NCBI GenBank assembly: GCA_947388675.1
Contig: CANDRW010000020.1
Coordinates: 1-33,407, forward strand
Source of the DNA: an uncultured Clostridium sp.
GTDB taxonomy: Bacteria > Bacillota > Clostridia > TANB77 > CAG-508
Length of the DNA stretch: 33,407 nucleotides
Direction of reading: 5' to 3'
The notes under the pieces: generated by a model
Database searches by the model: none
What the model was told of the DNA's origin: nothing
Seen by the model: only the letters and a program-made list of their open reading frames with translations
Program-made: the position numbers and the translations under genes
Part shown: in pieces, positions 16,240 to 25,107 of the stretch
How the letters are laid out: every line of letters starts with the position of its first letter
How positions within the stretch are numbered: position 1 is the stretch's first letter

Positions 16240-16557
16240 ATGGGAGAATTTTGGGAAACCATAAAAGGAATTTGGAAATTAGAACGTCATGGAACTTTAT
16301 CAGACCATATGCGTGCTAATCGAGATATCATGATGGGGAAAAATCCCTATACTGGCAAACTCCATTTACAAGAAAATACTTCTGCTAGAATAAAACGTCT
16401 TCAAAAGTATCAATGTACAGTTTCTTTTCCTATTAATCCAAATAAAATGTTGACAGTTGTTTTTTCTCTATCATATCCTCTATTTTTTATTCCCGTAAGT
16501 TCTTCTGCTAACCAATCTGTAATACCTTCATTAATTCCCCTTCCTATTTCTTTATAA
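16240..16557 (+). CDS. Hypothetical protein, 3' part antisense to a metallopeptidase gene
   Basis: ATG 16240 has an excellent AGGAGG site and a consensus promoter. The first ~57 residues (MGEFWETIKGIWKLERHGTL, then MRANRDIMMGKNPYTGKLH) look like real protein. After about residue 58 the frame runs antisense through the 3' end of the minus-strand metallopeptidase gene and reads as low-complexity Ser/Pro/Leu, so the C-terminus is probably not native. The likely history is that an ancestral gene lost its 3' end when the region was rearranged. It could instead be a true overlapping pair. I do not recognise the family. Confidence 0.5.
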   Translation: MGEFWETIKGIWKLERHGTLSDHMRANRDIMMGKNPYTGKLHLQENTSARIKRLQKYQCTVSFPINPNKMLTVVFSLSYPLFFIPVSSSANQSVIPSLIPLPISL

Positions 16558-16928
16558 TATATACTTTGTTCTTCATTATTTAGAAAACTCCATCCCTTTG
16601 CATCTTCAAAAGGAGAACTTGCTTCTTTAGCAATGTATAGACCTGTTTTACTATATTCACTTTTACTGTAAGTCAATGCATGTAATATTTCATGTACAAA
16701 TGTATCCTTAGTAGCAAACTTTTGTAAATCTGTATTAATTTTTCCTTGTTCTCCATTATATGAGCCATTTCTATTTTCTATCTGCTCTGGCTCATAAGTA
16801 ACTTCTTTTATATTCTCATTTAATCTTTGCCTAATCTCTTCAACAGAAATAAACTGAGCAAGTAATGGATGACTTCCATAATTCTCAACAAACCACTCTA
16901 TTAATTGCTCTTTGCTCATCTTCTCCAT
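16410..16928 (-). CDS. Small zinc metallopeptidase-like protein
   Basis: A 172-residue protein with the zinc-binding helix FVHEILHALTY (HExxH, about residues 78-82) and a second helix GINEGITDWLAEEL, whose Glu is well placed to be the third metal ligand, as in gluzincin-like peptidases. Upstream residues are helical and polar. There is no signal peptide or membrane segment, so it should be cytoplasmic. GGAG lies about 10 nt before ATG 16928, with another Met at codon 4. It resembles short HExxH proteins found near mobile genes, but substrate and role are unknown. Its 3' end overlaps the plus-strand gene by 148 nt. Confidence 0.65.
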   Translation of the reverse strand: MEKMSKEQLIEWFVENYGSHPLLAQFISVEEIRQRLNENIKEVTYEPEQIENRNGSYNGEQGKINTDLQKFATKDTFVHEILHALTYSKSEYSKTGLYIAKEASSPFEDAKGWSFLNNEEQSIYYKEIGRGINEGITDWLAEELTGIKNRGYDREKTTVNILFGLIGKETVH

Positions 16929-17013
16929 GTTTTAATTTTCTCCTTTTGTTGATATATAAGTTGATTTCTTACTTATCACAAATAAGGGAAGCAAAATTCA
17001 CTTCCCTTTGTTT

Positions 17014-19578
17014 TTATTTTGTAATCCATTTAATTAAATTCAAGTTAGCAGAATCTAAAATCATTTCATGTTTTGGCATTACTCTAAAGGTATAGCCATA
17101 GTTTCCACCATTAACTAAATTTACTTTTCCTTTATAGGTATAAGCCCTATTTTCTTCATCTACATTTTCTAAAGTTAATGGAATAATACTAATATCGTCT
17201 ACTACACCATTTTCATCAATTCTTCCATAATATACTTGTGCTTCAATATTCTCTTTATCAATATTAGATAATTGTACTTTGCATCTTACTTCAATATTGT
17301 TTCCTGCATCAATTGTAATATTGTCTAGGTTATCTTCTTGTGTAATCTGAATATCTTTCCATGTATTTTGTAAGCTTTCTTTCCACTTATTAAATCCACC
17401 TACTTTTTCTAAATCAGTATAGTAGTTGTCATATAAATTACATAATGGAATATATAGCTGATCTACATAGTCTGTTAGCATTCTAGAAGTACTAAATCTA
17501 CCACCTGTTGAAATAATAGAGTCTTTCATATATTGCATCCATCTATCTGAAATGCCTTTATTATCTTTATCATAATACATTGGTATAATCTTGTTTTCTA
17601 AAGTTTCATAGATACTTTGGCTATCTGCTCTATCTTGTGTTTCATAATCAGAGTATTCTGCATTCGTTCCAATAGTCCAACCGTTTTTTGAATTATATCC
17701 TTCTGCCCACCATCCATCTAAAATGCTAAAGTTAATAACACCATTAACAGATGCTTTTTGGCCACTTGTACCAGATGCCTCCATTGGTCTTCTAGGTGTA
17801 TTAAGCCATACATCCACACCACTAATTAAATATCTAGACATCGCAATATTGTAATTTTCTAATACAAATATTTTTCCTTTAAATTGTGGCTTCATAGAAA
17901 TTTCATGAATGTACTTAATTAAATCTTGTCCTTCCTTATCAGCTGGATGTGCTTTTCCTGCAAATATAATCTGAACTTTACGGTTTTGATTATTTAAAAT
18001 TTGAGTAATTCTTTCTAAGTCTTTGAAAATTAATGTAGCTCTTTTATATGTAGCAAATCTTCTAGCAAAGCCAATCGTTAATACATTTGTATCTAAGCTA
18101 TTTACCATATTCATGATATCATCATAATGATATCCATATCTTCTTAAACGACTTACTGTATTTTCTTTGACTAAAGCAAGTAACTTTTCTTTTCTTTCTT
18201 GATGTGCTTGCCATAATTTGTCATTTGGAATATCTTGTATCTTCTTCCATACTTCATCATCATAAATTTTATCTTGCCAATATGGAATTAAATACTTGTT
18301 ATATAACTTTTTTAGACCTGGTGCAAGCCATGAGCAAGTATGAATTCCATTTGTTACATAAGTAATTGGAGATTCATTTGCCGCAATTTCTGGCCAAACT
18401 TCACCAAACAATTCTCTTGAAACAGCACCATGTAACTTACTTACACCATTTTTCTTTCCAGCTACTTTTAATGCTAAAATTCCCATATTAAATCCACTAT
18501 CAAGAGGAGCATTTGGTTTCATTCCCATTTCAAAGAATTCTTGTTTTGTAATTCCTAGCTTATCCCAATAATCTTTAAAATATTTTTCTACTAATTCTAA
18601 TGGGAATATATCATTTCCTGCTGGTACTGGTGTATGCGTTGTAAATACTGTCTTGCTGGAAACAATATCTCTTGCAATTTGGAAAGAAATTTTCTTTTCT
18701 TTCATCAGCATATAAATTAATTCTAAAATCAAGAAAGAAGAATGTCCTTCATTCATATGATAAATGGTTGGATTTAATCCTAATGCTTTTAATAAAGCAA
18801 CACCACCTTGACCAAGTACGATTTCTTGCTGAATTCTCATCTCTTGGTCTCCACCATATAGAGTTCTAGTAATTTCACGATACTCTTTTGTATTTTCGTC
18901 AATATCTGAGTCCAATAAATATAGTTCTACTCTACCAACTGTGATTTTCCATGCTTTTAAATACAACTTTCTCTTTGGAAGTTGCAAAGCTACTAAGATA
19001 TCTTTATCATTACAATCTTTCACTCTTGTTAATGGTAAGCTTTCTGCATTAATATCATAATATTCTGTCTCTTGTTGTCCAACACCATTAATCTTCTGGT
19101 GAAAATATCCGTTTTTATATAGTAGCCCCACTGCTACTAATGGTATCCCTAGGTCACTAGCAGATTTTAGATGGTCTCCTGATAAAATACCAAGTCCTCC
19201 AGAATATATAGGCAAAACTTGGTCTAACCCATATTCTGCTGAAAAATAGGCAATTAAATTATTGCGATTGTCTGGATATTTTTTATCAAACCATGTATTT
19301 TTACTTTTTCTATAATCTTCAAAGTCTTCTACAACTTTATCATATTCTTTTAAAAAGTTAGTACTTTGCGCTGCTTCTTCTAATTTTTCTTGTGATACTG
19401 ATTTCAAAAATTTAACAGGATTTTTCTCTGATCTTTCCCATAAATCAATATCAATTTCTTTAAATAGTCTTAAGAACTCCGTGTTCCAAGACCACCAAAG
19501 GTTATAGCTAATTTCAGATAGTTTTTCAATTCTTTTTGGCAATTGTGGATTTACTGTAATGCGGTTAAATACATACAT
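17014..19578 (-). CDS. glgP: Alpha-glucan (glycogen/maltodextrin) phosphorylase
   Basis: A GT35 phosphorylase of 854 residues that releases glucose 1-phosphate from glycogen or maltodextrins. It is of the 'alpha-glucan family phosphorylase' type with the short N-terminal region SYNLWWSWNTE. Landmarks are YFSAEYGLDQVLPIYSGGLG, HMNEGHSSF, TTHTPVPAGNDIF, IGFARRFATYKRA, and the pyridoxal-phosphate and active-site region PMEASGTSGQKASVNGV followed by LDGWWAEGY. The C-terminal ~130 residues form a beta-rich extra domain. ATG 19578 is chosen because AAGGAGG lies 8-9 nt upstream; a nine-residue longer reading from 19605 would bury it. All catalytic elements appear intact. It is an isolated gene, apparently for storage-polysaccharide use. 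Confidence 0.96.
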   Translation of the reverse strand: MYVFNRITVNPQLPKRIEKLSEISYNLWWSWNTEFLRLFKEIDIDLWERSEKNPVKFLKSVSQEKLEEAAQSTNFLKEYDKVVEDFEDYRKSKNTWFDKKYPDNRNNLIAYFSAEYGLDQVLPIYSGGLGILSGDHLKSASDLGIPLVAVGLLYKNGYFHQKINGVGQQETEYYDINAESLPLTRVKDCNDKDILVALQLPKRKLYLKAWKITVGRVELYLLDSDIDENTKEYREITRTLYGGDQEMRIQQEIVLGQGGVALLKALGLNPTIYHMNEGHSSFLILELIYMLMKEKKISFQIARDIVSSKTVFTTHTPVPAGNDIFPLELVEKYFKDYWDKLGITKQEFFEMGMKPNAPLDSGFNMGILALKVAGKKNGVSKLHGAVSRELFGEVWPEIAANESPITYVTNGIHTCSWLAPGLKKLYNKYLIPYWQDKIYDDEVWKKIQDIPNDKLWQAHQERKEKLLALVKENTVSRLRRYGYHYDDIMNMVNSLDTNVLTIGFARRFATYKRATLIFKDLERITQILNNQNRKVQIIFAGKAHPADKEGQDLIKYIHEISMKPQFKGKIFVLENYNIAMSRYLISGVDVWLNTPRRPMEASGTSGQKASVNGVINFSILDGWWAEGYNSKNGWTIGTNAEYSDYETQDRADSQSIYETLENKIIPMYYDKDNKGISDRWMQYMKDSIISTGGRFSTSRMLTDYVDQLYIPLCNLYDNYYTDLEKVGGFNKWKESLQNTWKDIQITQEDNLDNITIDAGNNIEVRCKVQLSNIDKENIEAQVYYGRIDENGVVDDISIIPLTLENVDEENRAYTYKGKVNLVNGGNYGYTFRVMPKHEMILDSANLNLIKWITK

Positions 19579-19684
19579 ATTTAATTCCTCCTTAGTACTT
19601 TTCAATAATTCTTTCGTAATTTATCTCTTATTTTTCTTTTTATATTATCTATTAAGATATAAAATTTGTCAATTGCTTTTTGAT

Positions 19685-21007
19685 TTATTTTATCTCTAAA
19701 AATTCAATTTCACTTTTTTTATATTCTTCTGGTTTTAGTCCTACCTTATAATCCATTCTATCTAGTAACAATACTAAAGCTATTGTTAAAAAGCACCCTA
19801 TAATGCACATTGTTCCAGCTGAATCAATAGTCCTTAATAGAAGAGATGCAAATAAAGAAATAAGTGCCCTAGCTATACTTTCTGATAAGTTATAGCAAGA
19901 GGAAATTTTACTTCTTAAAGATGCTGTTGTAAAATTATTTAGGTATCTCTTTATTAAAGTATAGAATGGCCCTTTTACTACAAATTGTACTGTATATAAT
20001 ATAATAACTACTGTTAACGTAAAAGTATATGGTAATTTTAATGCAACTGTTAGTCCTACTAAAATACAAGATACTGCTGTTGGAAAAGATAGAACAGCTA
20101 AAGTTTTATTGTGAAAACGTTCATGAAGCCTATTTTGATTTTTAGCTGCAATTCCCGATATCAAACCTAATGTTGCAAAAATCACACCATAATATTGTTC
20201 TGGAACATTGAATTGTTGTAATACACCACTTCTTAAACTTGTTAATGTTCCTAATAATCCTGCAAACATTGCTCCAAAAATTAGTAAATATTTTAGTCTG
20301 CTAGATTGGAACATATAGCGGAAAGAAGTTTTTAATTCTTTTACATATTCTTTCATGCTTTGTACTTTTCCTGTTTTTTGTGTTTCCCCAAACTGATATG
20401 CAATAAAAGCTGATATAATACAACTAATTAAAGCTAATGCTAATGGTATATATGGATTCAATACATACAAAAAACCTGCAAGTACTGAGGAAATAGCGTC
20501 TAAATAATAGTACCACGAGAACCCCTTGCCATCTATTTTGGAAAATCTACTTCCTCTTTTTTCATCCCTTGGTAAAGAGTCATATAATAAATTTGTTTCA
20601 GCAATCCCTTTAATATCAAAGGCTACTGCGGAAAAGAATTGTGCAATAATTAAGTACATCAAATTAGAACTCATCATGAAATACGCTACTGAAACGCCAT
20701 TAATTAAATTTGCAAAAATGAGACTTTTTCTCTTTCCTATCTTTTCAATTAACAAAGTTAATGGCATTAATAATACTGACTTAAAAATTGGATATATCGC
20801 ATCCGCTAATAAGACATCAGCTGCGCTAATGCCTTTTGACTGTGTTAAAAATAAAAATAATATCGTATAAAAAAATAGTAAATCCCATGAAATTGCTTTA
20901 TATATGGGAAATAATCTGACATTCTTTTCTTCTTTCGTCTCCACTTTATCACCTTTAAAAGCAAATTTGACAATTTGCATAATTATCTTGTACGAAGCTT
21001 TCCTCAT
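19685..21007 (-). CDS. Major facilitator superfamily transporter
   Basis: A 440-residue membrane protein with about twelve hydrophobic helices in two halves and a basic central loop (~210-225, QKTGKVQSMKEYVKELK). EKIGKRKSLIFANLINGVSV between helices 2 and 3 matches the conserved MFS loop (GxxxDRxGRRxxL) loosely. Substrate is not evident. Composition is AT-rich and the gene has no CGG codon. It contains TCG-GGA at 20158-20153, a TCGG string out of the CGG phase and with no frame break, a useful control. The N-terminus (about 40 residues) is basic and cytoplasmic. Confidence 0.88.
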   Translation of the reverse strand: MRKASYKIIMQIVKFAFKGDKVETKEEKNVRLFPIYKAISWDLLFFYTILFLFLTQSKGISAADVLLADAIYPIFKSVLLMPLTLLIEKIGKRKSLIFANLINGVSVAYFMMSSNLMYLIIAQFFSAVAFDIKGIAETNLLYDSLPRDEKRGSRFSKIDGKGFSWYYYLDAISSVLAGFLYVLNPYIPLALALISCIISAFIAYQFGETQKTGKVQSMKEYVKELKTSFRYMFQSSRLKYLLIFGAMFAGLLGTLTSLRSGVLQQFNVPEQYYGVIFATLGLISGIAAKNQNRLHERFHNKTLAVLSFPTAVSCILVGLTVALKLPYTFTLTVVIILYTVQFVVKGPFYTLIKRYLNNFTTASLRSKISSCYNLSESIARALISLFASLLLRTIDSAGTMCIIGCFLTIALVLLLDRMDYKVGLKPEEYKKSEIEFLEIK

Positions 21008-21168
21008 TTCGCAAGAAAATTTCTACAATATAAAAAATTATACAAATATTTGTTAAATTTTGTCAAGAGGATAGAGCTCAGAAAAAAAATTAATAAAATT
21101 TTAATAGCAATTTTGAAGTACAAGCGTTATAATAAACTTATCAAGTATAAAAAATTAGGAAAGGAAAC

Positions 21169-21189
21169 TATCAGTTTTGTAAACTGATA
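21169..21189 (+). promoter_or_regulatory. Hairpin in the leader of the GT51 gene
   Basis: TATCAGTTT-tgt-AAACTGATA forms a 9-bp perfect stem ending 12 nt before ATG 21202, just after AGGAAAGGA. The strong purine tract lies upstream of the hairpin, and only AAAGAGA lies between hairpin and start, so folding could bring the ribosome site closer or block access. Confidence 0.4.
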
Positions 21190-21201
21190 AAGAGATAAAT
21201 T

Positions 21202-21930
21202 ATGAAAAAATGGATTTTGAGAATTTTTTTACTTTTAGTAATTATAGTAGGTATTATTACTGGCATCTTTATTTACAATGGTCACGAATTATATAAAAAT
21301 GCTTTGAATACAATTAGTCTTTCTGACAAAGTAGATAAAATTCAAAAAGATGAAAACTATATTAAATTAGAAGATTTACCTAAAGATTATAAAGATGCAG
21401 TTATTTCTGTTGAGGATAGACGCTATTATAACCATGGTCCTATTGATTTAATTGGTATCTCTCGAGCACTTTATACTAATCTTAAAAATCAACAATTTTT
21501 AGAAGGTGGCAGTACTATTTCACAACAAGTTGCTAAAAATTTATACTTCATCTCTCCTGATGAAAATGCTGCTCATCGTAAAGTTGCTGAAGTATTTATG
21601 GCTAGTGATTTAGAAAAAGCTTATGGTAAAGATACTGTTCTAGAACTATATGTGAATACGATTTACTTTGGTGATGGCTATTACGGAATTCAGGAGGCAA
21701 GTCAAGGCTATCTCAAAAAAGATGCCAAAGACTTAACTTTATTCGATAGTACTTTAATGGCTGGTATTCCTAATGCTCCAAGTAGCTATGCTCCTACTGT
21801 TAATATGGATTTAGCTTTAAATAGACAAAGAAAAGTTATTTCTACTATGGTGGAAAATAAATATATTACTCAAGAACAAGCTGATGAGTTAATTAGACAG
21901 CAAGATGACTTTAAATTACCTAACAAATAA
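21202..21930 (+). CDS. Monofunctional GT51 peptidoglycan glycosyltransferase
   Basis: A 242-residue membrane-anchored enzyme that polymerises lipid II into glycan strands. One transmembrane helix (~5-26) precedes a GT51 domain with the conserved motifs: EDRRYYNHGPIDLIG (catalytic Glu), LEGGSTISQQVAKNLYF, KDTVLELYVNTIYFGDG, YYGIQEASQGYLKKD and LMAGIPNAPSSYAPTVN. The chain ends after RQRKVISTMVENKYITQEQADEL, and there is no transpeptidase domain, so it is the monofunctional (MtgA-like) type rather than a class A PBP. It is the only plus-strand core gene here between minus-strand genes and it ends in the palindromic repeat copy B, which serves both convergent genes. Confidence 0.93.
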   Translation: MKKWILRIFLLLVIIVGIITGIFIYNGHELYKNALNTISLSDKVDKIQKDENYIKLEDLPKDYKDAVISVEDRRYYNHGPIDLIGISRALYTNLKNQQFLEGGSTISQQVAKNLYFISPDENAAHRKVAEVFMASDLEKAYGKDTVLELYVNTIYFGDGYYGIQEASQGYLKKDAKDLTLFDSTLMAGIPNAPSSYAPTVNMDLALNRQRKVISTMVENKYITQEQADELIRQQDDFKLPNK

Positions 21931-21936
21931 ATGTCT

Positions 21937-22013
21937 ATGTCAGTTTAAGGACGTACGTCTAACCAACAAAAGCTTCGCTTTCGTCAGTTATACATACGTC
22001 CCTAAACTGACAT
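21937..22013. repeat. Long palindrome, copy B of the dispersed repeat
   Basis: ATGTCAGTTTAAGGACGTAC at the left pairs with the matching right arm ending GGGA-type CGTCCCTAAACTGACAT. The loop region CAACAAAAGC-TTCG-CTTTCGTCAG is shared with copy A. It lies exactly between the convergent GT51 and hydrolase stop codons and so could end both transcripts. Arms are well matched over about 20 bp on each side. Confidence 0.85.
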
Positions 22014-22936
22014 TATGCTTCTATCCAATCTAAAATATCATAATATACTTTTTCTTTAATATCTTCATTTAATAATTCGTGTCTCTTTCCTTTATATAAT
22101 TTATGAGACATATTTTTATATCCAATTTCTTTTTCTAAAAATTCATAAGCATTTATCCACTTTTGTAAACTACCAATCACTGGATCCTCATCCCCTGCAA
22201 TAAAGAATATTGGAAGCTCTAAATTTTGCTTTTTCCATCCTTTTTTTGAATACGTTTTTTGTACTAACTTATATAAATTTTGAAAACCATTTAAAGTAAA
22301 GATATATCCACATTTTTTATCTTGATTATATTTTTCTTTATTTTCTTCTTCACTACTAATCCAACAATTCTCATCTTCCTTCTCTCTTTCAAATTTCTTA
22401 GGATAGGAAGAAAAGGTTAGCTTTTGCATTAACTTGCTTCTGTACTTATCTCCTTTGAACTTCTCCATCACTTTTGCTAAAAAAATCCCAAATCCTGCAC
22501 CAACATTTTTGCTAGGAGAACCACAAACAATTAGTTTTTTAATTTCATTATCATATTGTTTTAAATAACATCTTACTATCATGGAACCCATACTATGTCC
22601 CAAAAGATAAACTGGCAAATCTAGATATTCTTGTTTAATTTCTTGTGTTACTTGATGTAAATCTTCTACAATATAATTTGCTGTCGTATCATAAAAATAT
22701 CCTAAATCGTTATCTTCTTTCACACTATCGCCATGTCCTCTATGATCATGTATTACTGTTATATACCCATTCTCTGTTAAGAATTCCATAAAAGGATAAT
22801 ATCTTTCTTTATGCTCTGCCATTCCATGAGAAATTTGTACAATTCCCCTTATCTCTTTGCTTTCTGGTAGCATAATTGTCATAGCTAATGCTAGTCCATC
22901 ACATTTAGATTCTATCTTTCTTTCAATTTGTTTCAT
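22013..22936 (-). CDS. Alpha/beta hydrolase (lysophospholipase / monoacylglycerol lipase-like)
   Basis: A 307-residue serine hydrolase. The oxyanion region VQISHGMAEHKERYYPF, the HDHRGHGDS motif and the nucleophile elbow LLGHSMGS (Ser ~117) identify the monoglyceride lipase/lysophospholipase branch. The acid Asp is in IAGDEDPVIG and the catalytic His in KLYKGKRHELLNE near the C-terminus. No signal peptide is seen, so it should act in the cytoplasm on acyl-glycerols or similar esters. Start ATG 22936 follows AGGAG. The stop codon touches the palindromic repeat. Substrate is not set by the sequence. Confidence 0.92.
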   Translation of the reverse strand: MKQIERKIESKCDGLALAMTIMLPESKEIRGIVQISHGMAEHKERYYPFMEFLTENGYITVIHDHRGHGDSVKEDNDLGYFYDTTANYIVEDLHQVTQEIKQEYLDLPVYLLGHSMGSMIVRCYLKQYDNEIKKLIVCGSPSKNVGAGFGIFLAKVMEKFKGDKYRSKLMQKLTFSSYPKKFEREKEDENCWISSEEENKEKYNQDKKCGYIFTLNGFQNLYKLVQKTYSKKGWKKQNLELPIFFIAGDEDPVIGSLQKWINAYEFLEKEIGYKNMSHKLYKGKRHELLNEDIKEKVYYDILDWIEA

Positions 22937-23174
22937 TTACACCTCTCCTATAATCTTTTGGTAGTTTCGACTTTTATGTCTTCTATTGTATCATATTTCA
23001 ATGAAAATGCAACCCAGAACTATTTTCACGTGTTTGTCTCAATTTATTTCTTATTCTAAATAGTTTTTTCCTATAATCTTTATAACGATTTGTTTTGATT
23101 TTAGCAATAACATTTTGTTCTACATTATAATTTCCTTAGTAATATTTTATTATTATGTTTTAGGGGGCTAAAAT

Positions 23175-23426
23175 ATGAAAACTCGTATTAAAGATTTAAG
23201 GGAAGATCATGACCTTACCCAAAAAGAATTAAGTAAGTTTCTTAATATTTCACAAGTTGCATACTCTTATTATGAACTAAATCGTAGAAATATTCCATTA
23301 GAATTACTTGCTAAATTAGCAGATTATTATCATACTAGTGTTGACTATTTATTGTATCGTACTGATGATATGACACCTTATCCAAAAAATAATAAGCCAA
23401 ATTGTAAAGAAACACTTGTGGTATAA
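23175..23426 (+). CDS. Small XRE-family transcriptional regulator
   Basis: An 83-residue protein made almost entirely of one Cro/CI helix-turn-helix: KDLREDHDLTQKELSKFLNI, then QVAYSYYELNRRNIPLELL and ALADYYH-type end (AKLADYYHTSVDYLLYRTD). No sensor or oligomerisation domain follows, so it probably works as a dimer through the HTH alone. GGGGG lies 8 nt before the ATG. A strong terminator follows at 23440. It stands at the edge of the accessory region and may be either a host gene or the first gene of the element. Confidence 0.88.
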   Translation: MKTRIKDLREDHDLTQKELSKFLNISQVAYSYYELNRRNIPLELLAKLADYYHTSVDYLLYRTDDMTPYPKNNKPNCKETLVV

Positions 23427-23745
23427 AAACTTATTATTAAAATTCCAGTATCAAAATTTATACTGGAATTTTTCTATTGTATTCTATATTTGCAGAACTT
23501 TTGTTTTTTATTGAATATTTTAAAAGCAAGTCTTTTAAACTTGCTTTTGGTGCCTTAGCGAAGGACGTATGCGAAAAATTCCTTGTACAAAAGCACTCTA
23601 TTATCCGTTTCAAAATCAGTTATAGCAATAGTTTCAGAAAAGTGTATACCCACTTTTGAAATTTTTCGCCTTAACTGTTATTTTTAATTTAACATAACTT
23701 TTTATATTTGGCAATACATTTTGAAAAGAAATTTAATATATATCA
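23427..23745. other. Non-coding stretch at the edge of the accessory region
   Basis: It holds the XRE terminator at 23440-23474, a second hairpin AAAAGCAAGT-cttttaa-ACTTGCTTTT at about 23520-23546, and a stretch with GCGAAAAATT near 23572 mirrored by AATTTTTCGC near 23662. No protein or RNA gene is seen. The mirrored stretches could mark the end of an integrated element, which is inference. Confidence 0.4.
23440..23474. terminator. Terminator after the XRE gene
   Basis: AAATTCCAGTAT pairs perfectly with ATACTGGAATTT across the loop CAAAATTT... and is followed by TTTC. It is A/T-flanked on both sides, so it is probably bidirectional. Confidence 0.85.
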
Positions 23746-24084
23746 TTATTTCCAAACTCTATCACAATTTTTAGTTTCTTTATCTTTGAATGCTTTAAAA
23801 ATATCTACATTATTCATATTGGCTATACTAAGTAAATATATAAAGCAATCTGCTAATTCTTCTTCAACACTATCATTATATTCTTTTGCTATATCTAAAT
23901 GTCCATTTGTGTTTTTTCTTATTGCTTTAGCAAGTTCTCCTAATTCTTCTAAAAACAATATCATTTCTCTTTCAATTGTAACGCCATCAAATCTTCTAGC
24001 TTTTTTCATATCCTTTATATATTTTTGAATTTCTGCAACAGAACTTTTTTCATTTAATAATTCCAATTTTTCTTTCAATTCCAT
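23746..24084 (-). CDS. MazG-like nucleotide pyrophosphohydrolase
   Basis: A 112-residue all-helical protein. FLEELGELAKAIR followed by EEELADCFIYLL is the two-helix acidic, Mg-binding site of the MazG/dUTPase-like superfamily (ExxE12-28ExxD). Such enzymes hydrolyse NTPs or dNTPs to monophosphates; single-domain members are common in phages and mobile elements. AGGAG lies 6 nt before ATG 24084. It is directly downstream of the recombinase remnant (9-nt gap) and probably shared its transcript. The C-terminus ends at DRVWK and appears complete. Confidence 0.85.
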   Translation of the reverse strand: MELKEKLELLNEKSSVAEIQKYIKDMKKARRFDGVTIEREMILFLEELGELAKAIRKNTNGHLDIAKEYNDSVEEELADCFIYLLSIANMNNVDIFKAFKDKETKNCDRVWK

Positions 24085-24093
24085 ATCTTACTC

Positions 24094-24221
24094 CTATATT
24101 TTTTTATACATATTAGCTAATTTATTCGCTACCTCATAGCTTTTCTTATAAAACTCTAGTGGTGTTAAATTCAAATATTCATATCTATATACTGATTCCA
24201 AAGTAATATGTCCACTAAAAT
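24094..24221 (-). pseudogene. 3' remnant of a tyrosine-recombinase-like gene cut by the IS
   Basis: An open frame enters from the IS left end and gives about 41 residues: FSGHITLESVYRYEYLNLTP and then YKKSYEVANKLANMYKKI and a stop. Gly-His, with a Tyr nine residues after the His, matches the C-terminal box of tyrosine recombinases, in which that Tyr is the nucleophile. The 5' part of the gene is not on the other side of the IS (where mobV begins), so the insertion came with a deletion or the gene was already broken. Family call is moderate. Confidence 0.5.
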
Positions 24222-24252
24222 TTGAAGTGACCCACGAAAGTTGGACAGTTTT

Positions 24253-25107
24253 TTATGCTACTTGTTCAAAATCAATTCTATATTGAATTGGACTTTTTCC
24301 TTTTAGTCTTAATTTTATACGCTCATTATTATAATAATTTATATAATCTATAAGTTCTCTTTTAGATTGAGCTACACTTTCAAATGTTTTATCATAGAAA
24401 AACTCTGTCTTTAATAAACCAAAGAAGTTTTCTGCACAAGCATTGTCTAAGCAATTTCCTTTTCTAGACATGCTTTGTATGATTCCTTTTTCTGCTAGAC
24501 GATTTTGATATTTCTCCATTTGATATTGCCAACCTTGATCTGAGTGAAGAATCAAATTGGTATTGTCTGAAATCCTTATAAATGCTTTGTCTAGCATATC
24601 TTCTATTTGATGAAAGTTTGGGCTTTCAGATATATTATAACTTATAACCTCTCCATTAAACAAGTCTACTATGGGAGATAAATATATTTTTGTATCTAAT
24701 ACATTAAATTGAGTAACATCTGTAACCCATTTTGAATTTGGCTTATCTGCTTTAAAATCTCTCTTTAATATATTTGGAGCAACTTTTCCATAATTACCTT
24801 TATATGAGCGATATCTTCTTACTCTTACAAATGATTGTAACCCTAACTCTTTCATTAATTTATAAACGGTTTTTTTATTTAATTTATAGCCTCTATTTAA
24901 AAGTTCATATGTAACTCTACGATAGCCATATCTTCCTTTATTTGAAAGATATATTTGCTTTATCACTTCTTTAACTTCTTCATATTTATCAGGTCTTTCT
25001 AGTTTGCTAATGATGTCATAGTAAGTGCTTTTAGATAATTCTGCTTTTCTTAATAGAGCCGTTATTTTATACTTTTGCCTTAATTCATAAACGGCTAATG
25101 CTTTTTC
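24253..25107 (-). CDS. IS3-family transposase OrfB (DDE integrase domain), made by -1 frameshift
   Basis: The catalytic half of the transposase, about 284 residues from the frameshift point. It begins EKALAVYELRQKYKITALLR and then an HTH_21-type region (GRYGYRRVTYELLNRG), followed by an rve domain with the DDE triad: Asp in WVTDVTQF, Asp in LHSDQGWQY, Glu in NACAENFFGLLKTE. It has no good start codon of its own near 25107. As usual in the family it is translated as an OrfAB fusion by -1 slippage at A-AAA-AAG (25113-25107). The internal ATG 24966 would lack the N-terminal part. All catalytic residues are intact, so it may be active if OrfA is made. Confidence 0.93.
   Translation of the reverse strand, partial: EKALAVYELRQKYKITALLRKAELSKSTYYDIISKLERPDKYEEVKEVIKQIYLSNKGRYGYRRVTYELLNRGYKLNKKTVYKLMKELGLQSFVRVRRYRSYKGNYGKVAPNILKRDFKADKPNSKWVTDVTQFNVLDTKIYLSPIVDLFNGEVISYNISESPNFHQIEDMLDKAFIRISDNTNLILHSDQGWQYQMEKYQNRLAEKGIIQSMSRKGNCLDNACAENFFGLLKTEFFYDKTFESVAQSKRELIDYINYYNNERIKLRLKGKSPIQYRIDFEQVA

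Noticed and set aside
16240-16557. Full 105-residue product of the plus-strand gene
   Set aside because: Only the first ~57 residues look protein-like; the rest reads as antisense of the metallopeptidase gene.
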